Positions 1 to 6,241 of a DNA stretch of 6,417 bases are shown in pieces. A model generated the notes under the pieces. That model did no database searches. It was not told where the DNA came from and worked only from the letters and a program-made list of their open reading frames with translations. The position numbers and the translations under genes are program-made. The stretch spans positions 1-6,417 of the forward strand of contig JAGCLR010000235.1 of NCBI GenBank assembly GCA_017646885.1, written 5' to 3'. This DNA comes from Methanobrevibacter sp. GTDB taxonomy: Archaea; Methanobacteriota; Methanobacteria; Methanobacteriales; Methanobacteriaceae. Within the stretch, counting starts at the first letter, position 1; each line of letters opens with the position of its first letter.

Positions 1-111
1 TTTACCTGCTTCGTATCTTCTCATTTTACTAGTTTTTCCTCTAGGACGTCTCCATTTGGTTCCTAATTTTTTATAACGAGCATATTCTTGTCTTTTAAAA
101 TCTTTACTCAT
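1..111 (-). CDS. rpl32e: Large-subunit ribosomal protein L32e, N-terminal part (gene runs off the window)
   Basis: Only the first 37 codons lie in the window; the reading frame is open to position 1. The translation starts MSKDFKRQEYARYKKLGTKW and continues with a very basic stretch containing RRPRGKTSKMRR, typical of archaeal and eukaryotic L32e, a 50S protein with no bacterial counterpart. The family is about 130 residues long, so roughly the last two thirds are missing. The ATG at 111 is preceded by GGTGAT (121-116), four bases upstream. It follows rpl6 after a 17-nt gap, the usual archaeal order L6-L32e. The short fragment is distinctive and the context is strong, so the call is fairly safe. 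Confidence 0.93.
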   Translation of the reverse strand, partial: MSKDFKRQEYARYKKLGTKWRRPRGKTSKMRRYEAGK

Positions 112-128
112 TCAAATCACCATTATAA

Positions 129-668
129 CTATTCTCTACTAGTTAAATAGATACCATCCTGGAATACTCTAGGATCTTTACCTCTAATTTTAGTAGCTTG
201 TTCTAAGTTAGCCATAGTTTGACCGACTTCTTCCTTGTTAACACCAGTAATGATTACTTCATCACCTTTTACTTGAACTTTAGCGTCTCCAACGATTTTT
301 GCAGATCTAGGATGTCTTTCTCCAATAAAGTTCTCGATAGTAACAGTTTTTTCCTTGTCTTGAACTTTTACAGCCATTGGAAAGTGAGCAAATACAATTT
401 TCATATGATAAGTGAAACCGTCAGTTACACCAGTAATCATATTGTTGATGTGAGCTCTAGTAGTTCCAATCATGGATTTGTCTTTCTTTTTAGGGAAAGC
501 GGTTTCAAGAACAACAAGATTTTCTTCTTTTGAAATAGTTACATTAGGATAAGTAAATTTTCTGGAAGTTTCACCATTTGGTCCTTTTACAGTAACTTCA
601 TCTTCAATTATAACTTCAACGCCTTCAGGGATTTCAATTTCTTCCCTTATAGCTGCAGCTAATACCAT
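129..668 (-). CDS. rpl6: Large-subunit ribosomal protein L6 (uL6)
   Basis: Encodes a 179-residue L6, a 50S protein near the factor-binding site that contacts 23S rRNA with two similar alpha/beta domains. The N-terminus MVLAAAIREEIEIPEG and the C-terminal segment ending GKDPRVFQDGIYL are typical of archaeal L6 (eukaryotic L9). I place the start at ATG 668. A TTG six bases upstream (674) is also in frame, but it lies directly against the Shine-Dalgarno site AGGTGA (680-675), whereas ATG 668 has the usual six-base spacing. The preceding rps8 stop codon TAG (681-679) is part of this same site, so translation is probably coupled. The stop is TAG. Length is normal for the family, with no sign of damage. 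Confidence 0.97.
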   Translation of the reverse strand: MVLAAAIREEIEIPEGVEVIIEDEVTVKGPNGETSRKFTYPNVTISKEENLVVLETAFPKKKDKSMIGTTRAHINNMITGVTDGFTYHMKIVFAHFPMAVKVQDKEKTVTIENFIGERHPRSAKIVGDAKVQVKGDEVIITGVNKEEVGQTMANLEQATKIRGKDPRVFQDGIYLTSRE

Positions 669-681
669 ATTCAATCACCTA
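669..681 (-). promoter_or_regulatory. Ribosome binding site of rpl6, overlapping the rps8 stop codon
   Basis: The transcript reads TAGGTGATTGAAT before ATG 668. The rps8 stop codon TAG (681-679) forms the first bases of the AGGTGA Shine-Dalgarno core. The six-base distance from AGGTGA to ATG 668 decides the start against the in-frame TTG at 674. The arrangement suggests that a ribosome finishing rps8 is positioned to start rpl6. Confidence 0.85.
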
Positions 682-1071
682 ATACATGTAAGCCAACAAA
701 CGTCCGCCGATACCTCTTTCTTTAGCTTCTCTGTGGGTCATGATACCTTCAGGAGTAGTTACGATTAAGATACCGAAGTTCTTTGCTGGTAAATATCTTT
801 TTTCGAATTTCTCAAATTCATCTTTCTTTACAGCATGACGAGGTTTAATTACACCACATTGGTTGATGTTACCTTCCAATTCTACTTCGAATTTTCCAGC
901 TTTGTTGTCATCTATAAATTCAAATTCACCTATATAATTCTCTTTTTGCATAGTGCTTAACACGCGTCCAATTAATTTGGATGCTGGAGAAATAGTACAG
1001 TGGTCATTTACTTGACGTTCGTTATTTCTAATGTTTGTTAAAGCATCAGCAAGAGGGTCCATAAGAGTCAT
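679..1071 (-). CDS. rps8: Small-subunit ribosomal protein S8 (uS8)
   Basis: Encodes a 130-residue S8, a 30S assembly protein that binds the central domain of 16S rRNA. The N-terminus [18 protein letters not shown] is the archaeal family signature, and the C-terminus carries the conserved segment [19 protein letters not shown]. Archaeal S8 is usually about 130 residues, matching this start. I chose ATG 1071 over the in-frame GTG at 1080 because that GTG is itself part of the Shine-Dalgarno site GGTG (1081-1078), which lies six bases before ATG 1071. A further ATG at 1062 is less well spaced. The gene follows rps14 after 14 nt and ends in TAG inside the rpl6 ribosome binding site. Confidence 0.97.
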   Translation of the reverse strand: MTLMDPLADALTNIRNNERQVNDHCTISPASKLIGRVLSTMQKENYIGEFEFIDDNKAGKFEVELEGNINQCGVIKPRHAVKKDEFEKFEKRYLPAKNFGILIVTTPEGIMTHREAKERGIGGRLLAYMY

Positions 1072-1085
1072 AATAAACACCTTTC

Positions 1086-1229
1086 TTAATTATATTTTTT
1101 AAATCCTATTTTAGGAGCAATTTCTCTAAAACATTGCCTACATAAGTTGAGTCCGTATCTGCTTACGATAGCAGAGTGGTCTCCACAACGGCTACATTTT
1201 TTTGCTGCTTTTCCGTATTTTCTTGGCAA
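1086..1229 (-). CDS. rps14: Small-subunit ribosomal protein S14, short zinc-binding archaeal type (uS14)
   Basis: A 47-residue gene. The protein starts (M)PRKYGKAAK and has four cysteines as C12-x2-C15 and C30-x2-C33, the zinc ribbon of short S14, then [15 protein letters not shown] at the C-terminus. S14 sits in the head of the 30S subunit beside S3 and S19. The start is TTG at 1229: a clean Shine-Dalgarno site AGGTGA (1240-1235) lies five bases upstream and no ATG is available in frame. The in-frame GTG at 1238 would add three residues (MII) and give 50, but it overlaps the Shine-Dalgarno site itself. It sits between rpl5 and rps8, the normal archaeal position. Identity is secure; the exact start is less so. 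Confidence 0.94.
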   Translation of the reverse strand: MPRKYGKAAKKCSRCGDHSAIVSRYGLNLCRQCFREIAPKIGFKKYN

Positions 1230-1240
1230 TATAATCACCT
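1230..1240 (-). promoter_or_regulatory. Ribosome binding site of rps14 (TTG start)
   Basis: The transcript reads AGGTGATTATA immediately before TTG 1229. AGGTGA matches the centre of the archaeal consensus GGAGGTGATC and is spaced five bases from the TTG, which supports TTG initiation for this small gene. The in-frame GTG at 1238-1236 lies within the site and would lack a Shine-Dalgarno site of its own. Confidence 0.75.
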
Positions 1241-1279
1241 TAACATATCATTTTAATTTCAAATTACCTTTTTGCAGGA

Positions 1280-1804
1280 TTATTCGTATTCCTCTTCCTC
1301 TGCAATGGTAACATTGAATTTTTCTTCCATAAATTTCATAGTTTCTTCAGGAGTGATTCTATGTCTTTTTGGAATAGATTTCTTTTGGATTTTTCTTCTT
1401 TTAATTCTATAACCAGGTTTTTCAAAGGTGATAGAAAGATTCATACCAAAAATACCAATATCTGGATCGTATCTCATTCCAGGAATATCAATATGTTCTC
1501 TAATACCGAAAGAAACATTACCTTGTGCATCAAATTGACTTGGTCTTAATTTGTTGTTAATACCTTCTAAAACCATTTTGATTGCATCTTCAGCTCTTTC
1601 TCCACGGAGAGTTACTTTACATGCAATAGGTTGTCTTTTTCTGATACCCCATTCTGGGTTAGTTACTTTAGAATAGGTTTTAACAGGAGTTTGACCGGTC
1701 ATGTTTTCAATAAGAGTCATAGCTCTTGATAATTTTTCACCAGCTTCACCAACACCAATGTTGATGGTAGCTTTGGAAATTACAACTTCATTCATTGGGT
1801 TCAT
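1280..1804 (-). CDS. rpl5: Large-subunit ribosomal protein L5 (uL5)
   Basis: Encodes a 174-residue L5, which anchors 5S rRNA in the central protuberance of the 50S subunit and contacts the P-site tRNA. Family features include the N-terminal [16 protein letters not shown], the [11 protein letters not shown] segment, the [21 protein letters not shown] region and a basic stretch [19 protein letters not shown], followed by an archaeal C-terminus ending in a short acidic run (EEEEYE). ATG 1804 overlaps the rps4e stop codon as ATGA, and GGAGG (1816-1812) lies seven bases upstream. A second in-frame ATG at 1795 would be 16 bases from that site and is less likely. The 4-nt overlap implies translational coupling with rps4e. 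The gap to rps14 is 50 nt, the largest in the window. Confidence 0.97.
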   Translation of the reverse strand: MNPMNEVVISKATINIGVGEAGEKLSRAMTLIENMTGQTPVKTYSKVTNPEWGIRKRQPIACKVTLRGERAEDAIKMVLEGINNKLRPSQFDAQGNVSFGIREHIDIPGMRYDPDIGIFGMNLSITFEKPGYRIKRRKIQKKSIPKRHRITPEETMKFMEEKFNVTIAEEEEYE

Positions 1805-2535
1805 TGGTTAACCTCCAATAAGTCAATAGCTGGTTCATCTTTACCGATTACAAATGCATATTCTTTTAAGGTTAAGAAAGAATCGCCATTTGCCTTTTCG
1901 ATAATTGCAGTATTTGGTTTGGAAGATTCGTCTACAATAACTTCTTGGATTTTACCAAGCTCACCAGTGTGTTTACCACCAGTAACAAGTACAACTACAC
2001 CATCATCAAATTTGAAGTTTTCCTTGATTTCCTGTTCAGGTATACCAATGCATACAACATCTTGACCTGCATATACATCTTCATCAACTAAAACGTTTCT
2101 ACCATCGTGAAGGTTTAATTGGGTTTTTCCGCCTTTAATAGTAGATTTGTTTACGACTTTAGCTAATTTGTAAGTTGCATCTTCTGCAGAAATTGGGTGT
2201 AAAGTTAATCTTCCTTTAGTATCTAAAAGGATTCTGTAATTTTCTTCAGTTTTAGGAATAGTTAAGACATCCATAAAACCGACAGGGAATTTATAATCTT
2301 TTACAGCTCTTCCATCAATTAACACATTACCGGTATTGATAATTCTTTTTGCTTCTCTGGAGTTATCAGCAAGACCTAAAATGTCTCTGATAATAACGAG
2401 TAAAGGTAAAGAATCTTCAATAGCGTGTGAACCAGGAGCAGGTTTTACTGTCCAGGTGTCTTCTTTAGGATGGATAGGCCAGCTTTTAGGTGCTTTATAC
2501 CTTTTAAGATGCTTTCTAGATCCCATTTTTGCCAT
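1801..2535 (-). CDS. rps4e: Small-subunit ribosomal protein S4e (eS4)
   Basis: Encodes a 244-residue S4e, a 30S protein found in archaea and eukaryotes but not bacteria. The basic N-terminus [20 protein letters not shown] is the family signature. Residues about 43-93 form an S4-like RNA-binding domain ([20 protein letters not shown]), followed by the central S4e domain. A KOW motif lies around residues 181-205 ([19 protein letters not shown]). ATG 2535 has GGAGG (2546-2542) six bases upstream, and this site is formed by the last codons of rpl24 (ATG GAG GAA TAA). Only one base separates the two genes. The stop TGA overlaps the rpl5 start. The length is that expected of archaeal S4e. Confidence 0.97.
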   Translation of the reverse strand: MAKMGSRKHLKRYKAPKSWPIHPKEDTWTVKPAPGSHAIEDSLPLLVIIRDILGLADNSREAKRIINTGNVLIDGRAVKDYKFPVGFMDVLTIPKTEENYRILLDTKGRLTLHPISAEDATYKLAKVVNKSTIKGGKTQLNLHDGRNVLVDEDVYAGQDVVCIGIPEQEIKENFKFDDGVVVLVTGGKHTGELGKIQEVIVDESSKPNTAIIEKANGDSFLTLKEYAFVIGKDEPAIDLLEVNQ

Positions 2536-2536
2536 C

Positions 2537-2881
2537 TTATTCCTCCATATTTAATCTTCTTTCATCTTTTAAATCAGCTTCAATAATCATCAAGTTGGAT
2601 GGGTGAATTGGAAGTAATACAGCATTTCCGTCAGGTTTGCTTAAGGTAACTCCTTCAACGGTAACTTTGTATCTTTTTGCATCAATAGATTCAACTTTTC
2701 CTTCATGACCTTTAAAGTCACCACGAACAACTTGAACTTTGTCTCCAACTCTTATTGGTAAAGATCTTTTACCAATGTCTGCTCTTAAATCTTTGCTTAA
2801 ATTAGCACTCATGATTTTACGACGAATGTGTAAAGGAGCAGTGTAGAGAGCTTTTCTTTGTTTTCTTGGTTGAATTGACAT
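2537..2881 (-). CDS. rpl24: Large-subunit ribosomal protein L24 (uL24)
   Basis: Encodes a 114-residue L24, a 50S assembly-initiating protein that binds the 5' part of 23S rRNA near the exit tunnel. The archaeal and eukaryotic (L26-like) N-terminal extension is present ([19 protein letters not shown]), followed by a KOW motif at about residues 45-72 ([19 protein letters not shown]) and the conserved [10 protein letters not shown] segment. ATG 2881 is preceded by GGTGAT (2890-2885) at three bases, a short but recurrent spacing in this operon. It follows rpl14 after 15 nt. Its final codons supply the Shine-Dalgarno site for rps4e. Confidence 0.97.
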   Translation of the reverse strand: MSIQPRKQRKALYTAPLHIRRKIMSANLSKDLRADIGKRSLPIRVGDKVQVVRGDFKGHEGKVESIDAKRYKVTVEGVTLSKPDGNAVLLPIHPSNLMIIEADLKDERRLNMEE

Positions 2882-2896
2882 TTAATCACCATAAAC

Positions 2897-3295
2897 TTAA
2901 ATTAATATGCTTGCTGCACTGCCTACACTAGGCCATTTGTCAGCTGCTTCTTTAGCAACAGGTCCTCTGATTTCAGAACCTTTCAATACTCCTTCAGGAG
3001 TAATGATCACTGCAGCATTGTCTTCGAATTTTACACGAAGACCATCAGCACGTCTGTATTCTTTTTTCTGTCTTACAACAACTGCGTTGACAACTTCTCT
3101 TCTCATATCAGCAGTTCCTTTCTTAACGGAAGCAACTACCATATCACCGACACCAGCTACGTCGAGTCTTCTACGAACACCTTTAAATCCTTTTACGGAA
3201 ATGATTTCGATTTCACGAGCTCCGGTGTTGTCAACACATTGAAGTCTTGCACCAATAGGTAAAGCTTTAGTTACACTAGATGTAGTAGGTTTCAT
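2897..3295 (-). CDS. rpl14: Large-subunit ribosomal protein L14 (uL14)
   Basis: Encodes a 132-residue L14, a five-stranded barrel protein of the 50S subunit that takes part in the bridge to 16S rRNA. Clear family segments are [20 protein letters not shown] (residues 12-31), [22 protein letters not shown] and the C-terminal [11 protein letters not shown] with [10 protein letters not shown] chose ATG 3295 ([13 protein letters not shown]), which gives the normal archaeal length of about 132 and lies one base after the rps17 stop. An ATG at 3304 and a GTG at 3307 are in frame but overlap the Shine-Dalgarno site AAGGTGAT (3310-3303). That site is inside the end of rps17, so the pair is probably translationally coupled. 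Confidence 0.97.
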   Translation of the reverse strand: MKPTTSSVTKALPIGARLQCVDNTGAREIEIISVKGFKGVRRRLDVAGVGDMVVASVKKGTADMRREVVNAVVVRQKKEYRRADGLRVKFEDNAAVIITPEGVLKGSEIRGPVAKEAADKWPSVGSAASILI

Positions 3296-3310
3296 TCTAA
3301 TCATCACCTT
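3296..3310 (-). promoter_or_regulatory. Ribosome binding site of rpl14, inside the 3' end of rps17
   Basis: The transcript reads AAGGTGATGATTAGA before ATG 3295. AAGGTGAT falls on the last sense codons of rps17, whose TAG stop (3299-3297) lies between the site and the start. The GTG (3307) and ATG (3304) in frame with rpl14 are inside the Shine-Dalgarno core, so ATG 3295 is the properly spaced start. Confidence 0.75.
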
Positions 3311-3617
3311 TTACTTCAACTAATACAAAATGTTTAGTTTTACTTAATGGTCTACATTCTGCAATTTTTACAGCATCACCGACTTCTACATGAAGACAGT
3401 CAGGTTTGTGAACATTAATTCTTGATTTCCTTTTTTCGTATCTTTCATATTTTCTAATGAACTTGTAGAAACTACGTTCTACAGTAATAGTCCTTTCTGC
3501 TTTATTTGTAGTAACAACTCCTTCAAGGACTTGTCCTCTAACAGATAAATTACCATGGAAAGGGCAGTTAGGATCATCACATTTAGTTTCTGGTTCCTTA
3601 ACATTAAGACCAACCAT
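3297..3617 (-). CDS. rps17: Small-subunit ribosomal protein S17 (uS17), archaeal type
   Basis: Encodes a 106-residue S17, an OB-fold 30S protein binding the 5' domain of 16S rRNA. The archaeal and eukaryotic (S11-like) N-terminus carries C13-x4-C18 followed by PFHG. The core includes [19 protein letters not shown] and the basic segment [18 protein letters not shown], and then a typical [23 protein letters not shown]-terminus. ATG 3617 has GGTGAT (3626-3621) three bases upstream. The gene follows rnp1 after 10 nt and its TAG stop is one base from the rpl14 start. In archaea S17 commonly sits directly after rnp1, as here. Confidence 0.97.
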   Translation of the reverse strand: MVGLNVKEPETKCDDPNCPFHGNLSVRGQVLEGVVTTNKAERTITVERSFYKFIRKYERYEKRKSRINVHKPDCLHVEVGDAVKIAECRPLSKTKHFVLVEVKGDD

Positions 3618-3627
3618 TTTATCACCA

Positions 3628-3960
3628 TTAAATTTTTTTATATCTTCTTTTTATCCTATCTTCAGGACGATTCAACAATATTTTACCATCAATTTCAACT
3701 ATGGTTCCATCCGGAACCTTAAATTGAAATACAGAAACATCTTTCTGAATTAATTTCTCTTTATAAATAAAATTAAAATCATTCTGATTAGAACTTAAGT
3801 CTTCATCATGAACCTTTTCCTTCACTTCAATCCTTAAAGTCTTCTTGGTTTCATCAATGACTGTTCCTTCAAGCCCTATCAAAGAGGGATTGGAACTGTC
3901 AACAACTTTAAGTTCTAACCCAATTAATTCATGATAGAATATATTTTTTGAGCTTATCAT
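3628..3960 (-). CDS. rnp1: RNase P protein component 1 (Rpp29/Pop4 family)
   Basis: Encodes a 110-residue protein of the Rpp29 family, a subunit of archaeal RNase P that assists the catalytic RNA in removing 5' leaders from precursor tRNAs. Recognisable elements are the N-terminal [11 protein letters not shown] (residues 5-15), the barrel segment [17 protein letters not shown] (29-45), [19 protein letters not shown] and the C-terminal [12 protein letters not shown]. Archaeal members I recall are about 90-100 residues, so this one appears longer, with an extra acidic and polar segment at about residues 47-69. Its codon use differs from neighbouring genes: seven ATA, two GGG and no AAC codons. 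The Shine-Dalgarno match is only GAGG (3970-3967). Both suggest weaker expression than the ribosomal proteins. Confidence 0.95.
   Translation of the reverse strand: MISSKNIFYHELIGLELKVVDSSNPSLIGLEGTVIDETKKTLRIEVKEKVHDEDLSSNQNDFNFIYKEKLIQKDVSVFQFKVPDGTIVEIDGKILLNRPEDRIKRRYKKI
3754..3822 (-). other. Apparent insertion inside the Rpp29 protein (residues about 47-69)
   Basis: This part of rnp1 encodes a hydrophilic segment with [13 protein letters not shown] at its centre. It sits between the barrel strand ending TLRIEV and the strand QKDVSVFQF. Compared with the archaeal Rpp29 sequences I recall, where these strands are joined by a short turn, the segment looks like a lineage-specific loop. The exact borders are approximate and depend on an alignment I could not run. 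Confidence 0.5.
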
Positions 3961-4001
3961 TCTAAGCCTCAGTATGTGAATTTAGGATATGAATTATGAC
4001 A

Positions 4002-4346
4002 TTAGTGTCTTCTTCTCTTATTGTATTTCTTATCAGAATCTCTGATTTCAATAGTGTCAGAAGAGAATCCCATTTCAGATAAAACTTCCTTAACTCTTGC
4101 CTTGTGATCACCTTGGAGTTCAATTTGACCTTTTTTAGCGGTTCCTCCACAAGCGCATTTAGCTTTAAGGGTTTTGGTAAGTTCCTTAATATCTATATCA
4201 TGTTCATCTATACCTTCGACAATAGTCATAAGTTTTCCAAATCTTCTTCTAACTGTAAACACTTTTACAGATTGAACTTCTCTTGCAATTTCCTCGCAAA
4301 CACAAAGTTCTTCAGGAAGACCACATACATCACAGATTTTTGACAT
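4002..4346 (-). CDS. sui1: Translation initiation factor aIF1 (SUI1 homologue)
   Basis: Encodes a 114-residue SUI1-family factor, the archaeal counterpart of eIF1, which binds the 30S subunit near the P site and promotes accurate start-codon selection. The N-terminus carries four cysteines as C5-x2-C8 and C15-x1-C17, a probable zinc-binding element, then [18 protein letters not shown] and the SUI1 core [20 protein letters not shown]. Archaeal SUI1 proteins I recall end near [10 protein letters not shown], about 102 residues. Here twelve more residues follow ([12 protein letters not shown]), a basic tail that may come from loss of an earlier stop codon. ATG 4346 directly abuts the rpl29 stop (TAAATG), with GGAG (4356-4353) six bases upstream. 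Confidence 0.96.
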   Translation of the reverse strand: MSKICDVCGLPEELCVCEEIAREVQSVKVFTVRRRFGKLMTIVEGIDEHDIDIKELTKTLKAKCACGGTAKKGQIELQGDHKARVKEVLSEMGFSSDTIEIRDSDKKYNKRRRH

Positions 4347-4553
4347 TTAATTCTCCTTCTGTTTTTGGTTCATAATTGTAAGAACACGAGCAATAGTCCT
4401 TTTGAGTTCTCTAATTTTACCAGGGTTTTCATTAACACCTGCAGCAGCACTTTTGGAAACGTTTTTAGCGAGTTCCGCTTTGAGTTCCACCAATTTTTCT
4501 TCGATGTCCTCAATTTCCATTTCCCAAATTTCTTTACTTCTTAAAATTGCCAT
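4347..4553 (-). CDS. rpl29: Large-subunit ribosomal protein L29 (uL29)
   Basis: Encodes a 68-residue L29, a small two-helix 50S protein near the polypeptide exit, where signal recognition particle and chaperones dock. The N-terminal MAILRSKEIWEMEIEDIEEK, the helix VELKAELAKN and the ENPGKIRELKRTIARVLTI segment fit the archaeal family. The length is normal. ATG 4553 is preceded by AAGGAG (4567-4562) at eight bases. The last codons (AAG GAG AAT TAA) provide the Shine-Dalgarno site for sui1, and there is no base between the two genes, which implies strong coupling. Confidence 0.96.
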   Translation of the reverse strand: MAILRSKEIWEMEIEDIEEKLVELKAELAKNVSKSAAAGVNENPGKIRELKRTIARVLTIMNQKQKEN

Positions 4554-4573
4554 TTTCTCAACTCCTTAAAGAT

Positions 4574-5347
4574 TTATTCCTCTTCGGAATCTTCGGTAGC
4601 TGCTTCAAGTTCTTCGAGGTCTTCTTCAGCTTCGACTACTTCTTCAACTTCTTCGATTTCTTCTAAGTTTTCGAGGTCTTCTTCAGCTTCGACTACTTCT
4701 TCAACTTCCTCTTCAGCCACTTCTTCTTCAACAATTTCTTCTACAGGTTCTGCAATAGGAGCAAGAATATCTACTTTATCAGGTAAAACTGCTTCAGGAG
4801 GCATGATTCTAACTACAATACCTAAAACACCAGGTTTTAAAGGTGCGGTAGCGAAACCTTCTTCTACAAATCTGGTTGCAGGTTCACCACATTTCTTGAT
4901 GTAACCTTCAGTAAATTTAGCAACAGCAGATCTGGAACCTCTGATTTTACCGGATATGGTTACTTCTACACCTTGAGCTCCAGCACCCATGATTCTACGA
5001 ATAGTGGAATATGCTACTCTTCTGAAGTGCATACCTCTTTGGAGCATGTTTGCTATTTTAGAAGCCATGATTCTAGCATTCAATTCAGGTACGTCAACTT
5101 CTTTAACTTCCACTTGAGGGTTGTCCAAGTCGAATTTGGTTTTAAGACTTTGGGTAATAGCTCTTACGGTTTTTCCACCTCTACCAATTACCATACCAGG
5201 TCTTTCTGCATAAACGATAACCATAGTTCCTAAAGGAGTAACTTGGATGTCCATTCCTCCGTAACCTGCTCTTTCGAGTTCTTTTTCTAAATATTCATCA
5301 ATTTTGGTTCTTCTGAGACCTTCTGTAACGAAATCTTTTTCTATCAT
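4574..5347 (-). CDS. rps3: Small-subunit ribosomal protein S3 (uS3) with a long acidic tail
   Basis: Encodes a 257-residue S3, which lines the mRNA entry channel in the head of the 30S subunit. The KH domain shows the VIGRGGKTV loop (residues 53-61). The C-terminal S3 domain includes QRGMHFRRVAYSTIRRIMGA and GVEVTISGKIRGSRSA, and the core ends near ILAPIAEP. Residues 200-257 form a Glu-rich tail containing a 19-residue duplication. Acidic S3 tails occur in other archaea as I recall, but tail length and sequence vary. ATG 5347 has GGAGG (5360-5356) eight bases upstream, formed by the end of rpl22. The gap is 3 nt upstream and 20 nt downstream. Confidence 0.97.
   Translation of the reverse strand: MIEKDFVTEGLRRTKIDEYLEKELERAGYGGMDIQVTPLGTMVIVYAERPGMVIGRGGKTVRAITQSLKTKFDLDNPQVEVKEVDVPELNARIMASKIANMLQRGMHFRRVAYSTIRRIMGAGAQGVEVTISGKIRGSRSAVAKFTEGYIKKCGEPATRFVEEGFATAPLKPGVLGIVVRIMPPEAVLPDKVDILAPIAEPVEEIVEEEVAEEEVEEVVEAEEDLENLEEIEEVEEVVEAEEDLEELEAATEDSEEE
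4613..4708 (-). repeat. Perfect 39-bp direct repeat in the rps3 acidic tail
   Basis: Positions 4613-4651 and 4670-4708 are identical over 39 bases, offset by 57 bases (19 codons) with 18 bases between them. Each copy encodes EVEEVVEAEEDLE (residues 214-226 and 233-245 of S3). The identity includes synonymous positions, so this looks like a recent in-frame duplication and not merely selection for glutamate-rich protein. The surrounding plus strand is a CTT/TTC-rich tract because of repeated glutamate codons. Confidence 0.9.
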
Positions 5348-5350
5348 TAT

Positions 5351-5818
5351 TTAAGCCTCCACTAAAACTATTTGAATATGGGTAGTTGGAGTGTTGAATG
5401 GAGTTACTCTACCAAATGCTCTTGGTCTAGCTCCTCTAATGACCATACCTCTGTGGGAAGAGATATGTTCAATCTTAAGGTTTTCTACATCCATACCTTT
5501 GTATTCTGCATTTGCTTCAGCATTTTCAATAACATTTAAAATTGCTTTAGAAGCTTTTACAGGGTATCTTCCAGCAGCCCAACCTTTCATACCTTTTCTG
5601 TGACCAACATCTCTGTTGTGTCTTTTGAAAGGAACAGCTTTTTTCATTTCAATTACATCATTTAAGTATGCTTTTGCTTTAGCAACATCCATGCCTCTAA
5701 TTGCACTACAAATTTCCACACAGTGTTTAGGGGAAACTTTAAGGGATCTTGCCATAGCACGTGCTGTTTTAGATTCGTCAGCATCTTTATTGTTATAAGC
5801 GTATTTATTTTTAGCCAT
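5351..5818 (-). CDS. rpl22: Large-subunit ribosomal protein L22 (uL22)
   Basis: Encodes a 155-residue L22 of the archaeal and eukaryotic (L17-like) type. It contacts several 23S rRNA domains and extends a beta-hairpin into the exit tunnel. Recognisable parts are the N-terminal [18 protein letters not shown], the conserved [15 protein letters not shown], the basic segment [19 protein letters not shown] (about residues 65-83) and the hairpin region [18 protein letters not shown] (120-137). ATG 5818 follows GGAG (5830-5827) at eight bases. The gene lies 12 nt after rps19 and 3 nt before rps3. Its last codons carry the rps3 Shine-Dalgarno site. Confidence 0.97.
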   Translation of the reverse strand: MAKNKYAYNNKDADESKTARAMARSLKVSPKHCVEICSAIRGMDVAKAKAYLNDVIEMKKAVPFKRHNRDVGHRKGMKGWAAGRYPVKASKAILNVIENAEANAEYKGMDVENLKIEHISSHRGMVIRGARPRAFGRVTPFNTPTTHIQIVLVEA

Positions 5819-5830
5819 GTTTTAATCTCC

Positions 5831-6241
5831 TTATTTAAGTGGTACAAACATAGATGATCTAGTAGCACCCATACCTGGGTCACCATGTTGAACTCTAGCT
5901 CTGGTTGGTGCAAATTCACCAAAGAAGCATCCTAACATTTCAGGGGTGAAAGTTACTTCAACAAAGTCTCTACCATTGTAGATACCGAAAGTGGTTCCTA
6001 CCATTTCAGGAATAACAATCATATCTCTACAGTGGGTTCTAACTACTACAGGTTTTCCACCTTTCTTATCTTGTTTTTGTAATTTTCTCATTTTATCCAA
6101 CACAGACTGTTGTCTTGGTAAGAATCCTCTTTTTAAGGATCTTCTTTGTCTTGCTGGTAAAAGTTCAATAAATTCTTCCAAGGACATTTCTTTTAATTCT
6201 TCAATAGTATATCCTCTGTATTTAAATATTTTTCTAGCCAA
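5831..6241 (-). CDS. rps19: Small-subunit ribosomal protein S19 (uS19)
   Basis: Encodes a 136-residue S19, located in the head of the 30S subunit and contacting S13, 16S rRNA and the A-site region. Family segments are [31 protein letters not shown], the signature [16 protein letters not shown] (residues 67-82), [13 protein letters not shown] and the C-terminal [13 protein letters not shown] place the start at TTG 6241, giving the usual archaeal N-terminus MARK. GGAG (6253-6250) is eight bases upstream of it. The in-frame GTG at 6247 would add two residues (MSLARK), but it is only two bases from the Shine-Dalgarno core. The gene follows rpl2 after 17 nt. Confidence 0.95.
   Translation of the reverse strand: MARKIFKYRGYTIEELKEMSLEEFIELLPARQRRSLKRGFLPRQQSVLDKMRKLQKQDKKGGKPVVVRTHCRDMIVIPEMVGTTFGIYNGRDFVEVTFTPEMLGCFFGEFAPTRARVQHGDPGMGATRSSMFVPLK

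Noticed and set aside
1230..1279. Possible internal promoter or leader in the 50-nt gap between rpl5 and rps14
   Set aside because: The gap is AT-rich and contains AAAAAGGTAATTTG, a Shine-Dalgarno-like string, but any frame after it closes within a few codons and I see no clear archaeal TATA box with an upstream BRE.
2336..3242. Plus-strand open frames opposite rps4e and rpl14 (72 and 111 codons)
   Set aside because: They are antisense shadows of conserved genes. Their composition follows the complementary codons and I recognise no family.
3961..4001. Possible promoter before rnp1 in the 41-nt gap after sui1
   Set aside because: No TATA-like box at a suitable distance is visible. The gap holds only the weak GAGG site, so rnp1 is most simply part of the same transcript.
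3962..4150. A 62-codon minus-strand frame that overlaps the end of sui1 and fills the gap to rnp1
   Set aside because: It runs inside sui1 in another frame, I see no Shine-Dalgarno site or family resemblance, and the AT-rich gap is only 41 nt. It is best read as a chance frame.
4580..4735. CTT/TTC-rich polypyrimidine tract on the plus strand, resembling a microsatellite or a triplex-forming region
   Set aside because: It is the complement of glutamate codons in the S3 tail. Only the exact 39-bp repeat within it needs separate mention.
5662..5922. An 86-codon minus-strand frame across the rps19/rpl22 junction
   Set aside because: It overlaps two certain ribosomal-protein genes in another frame and shows no recognisable protein features.
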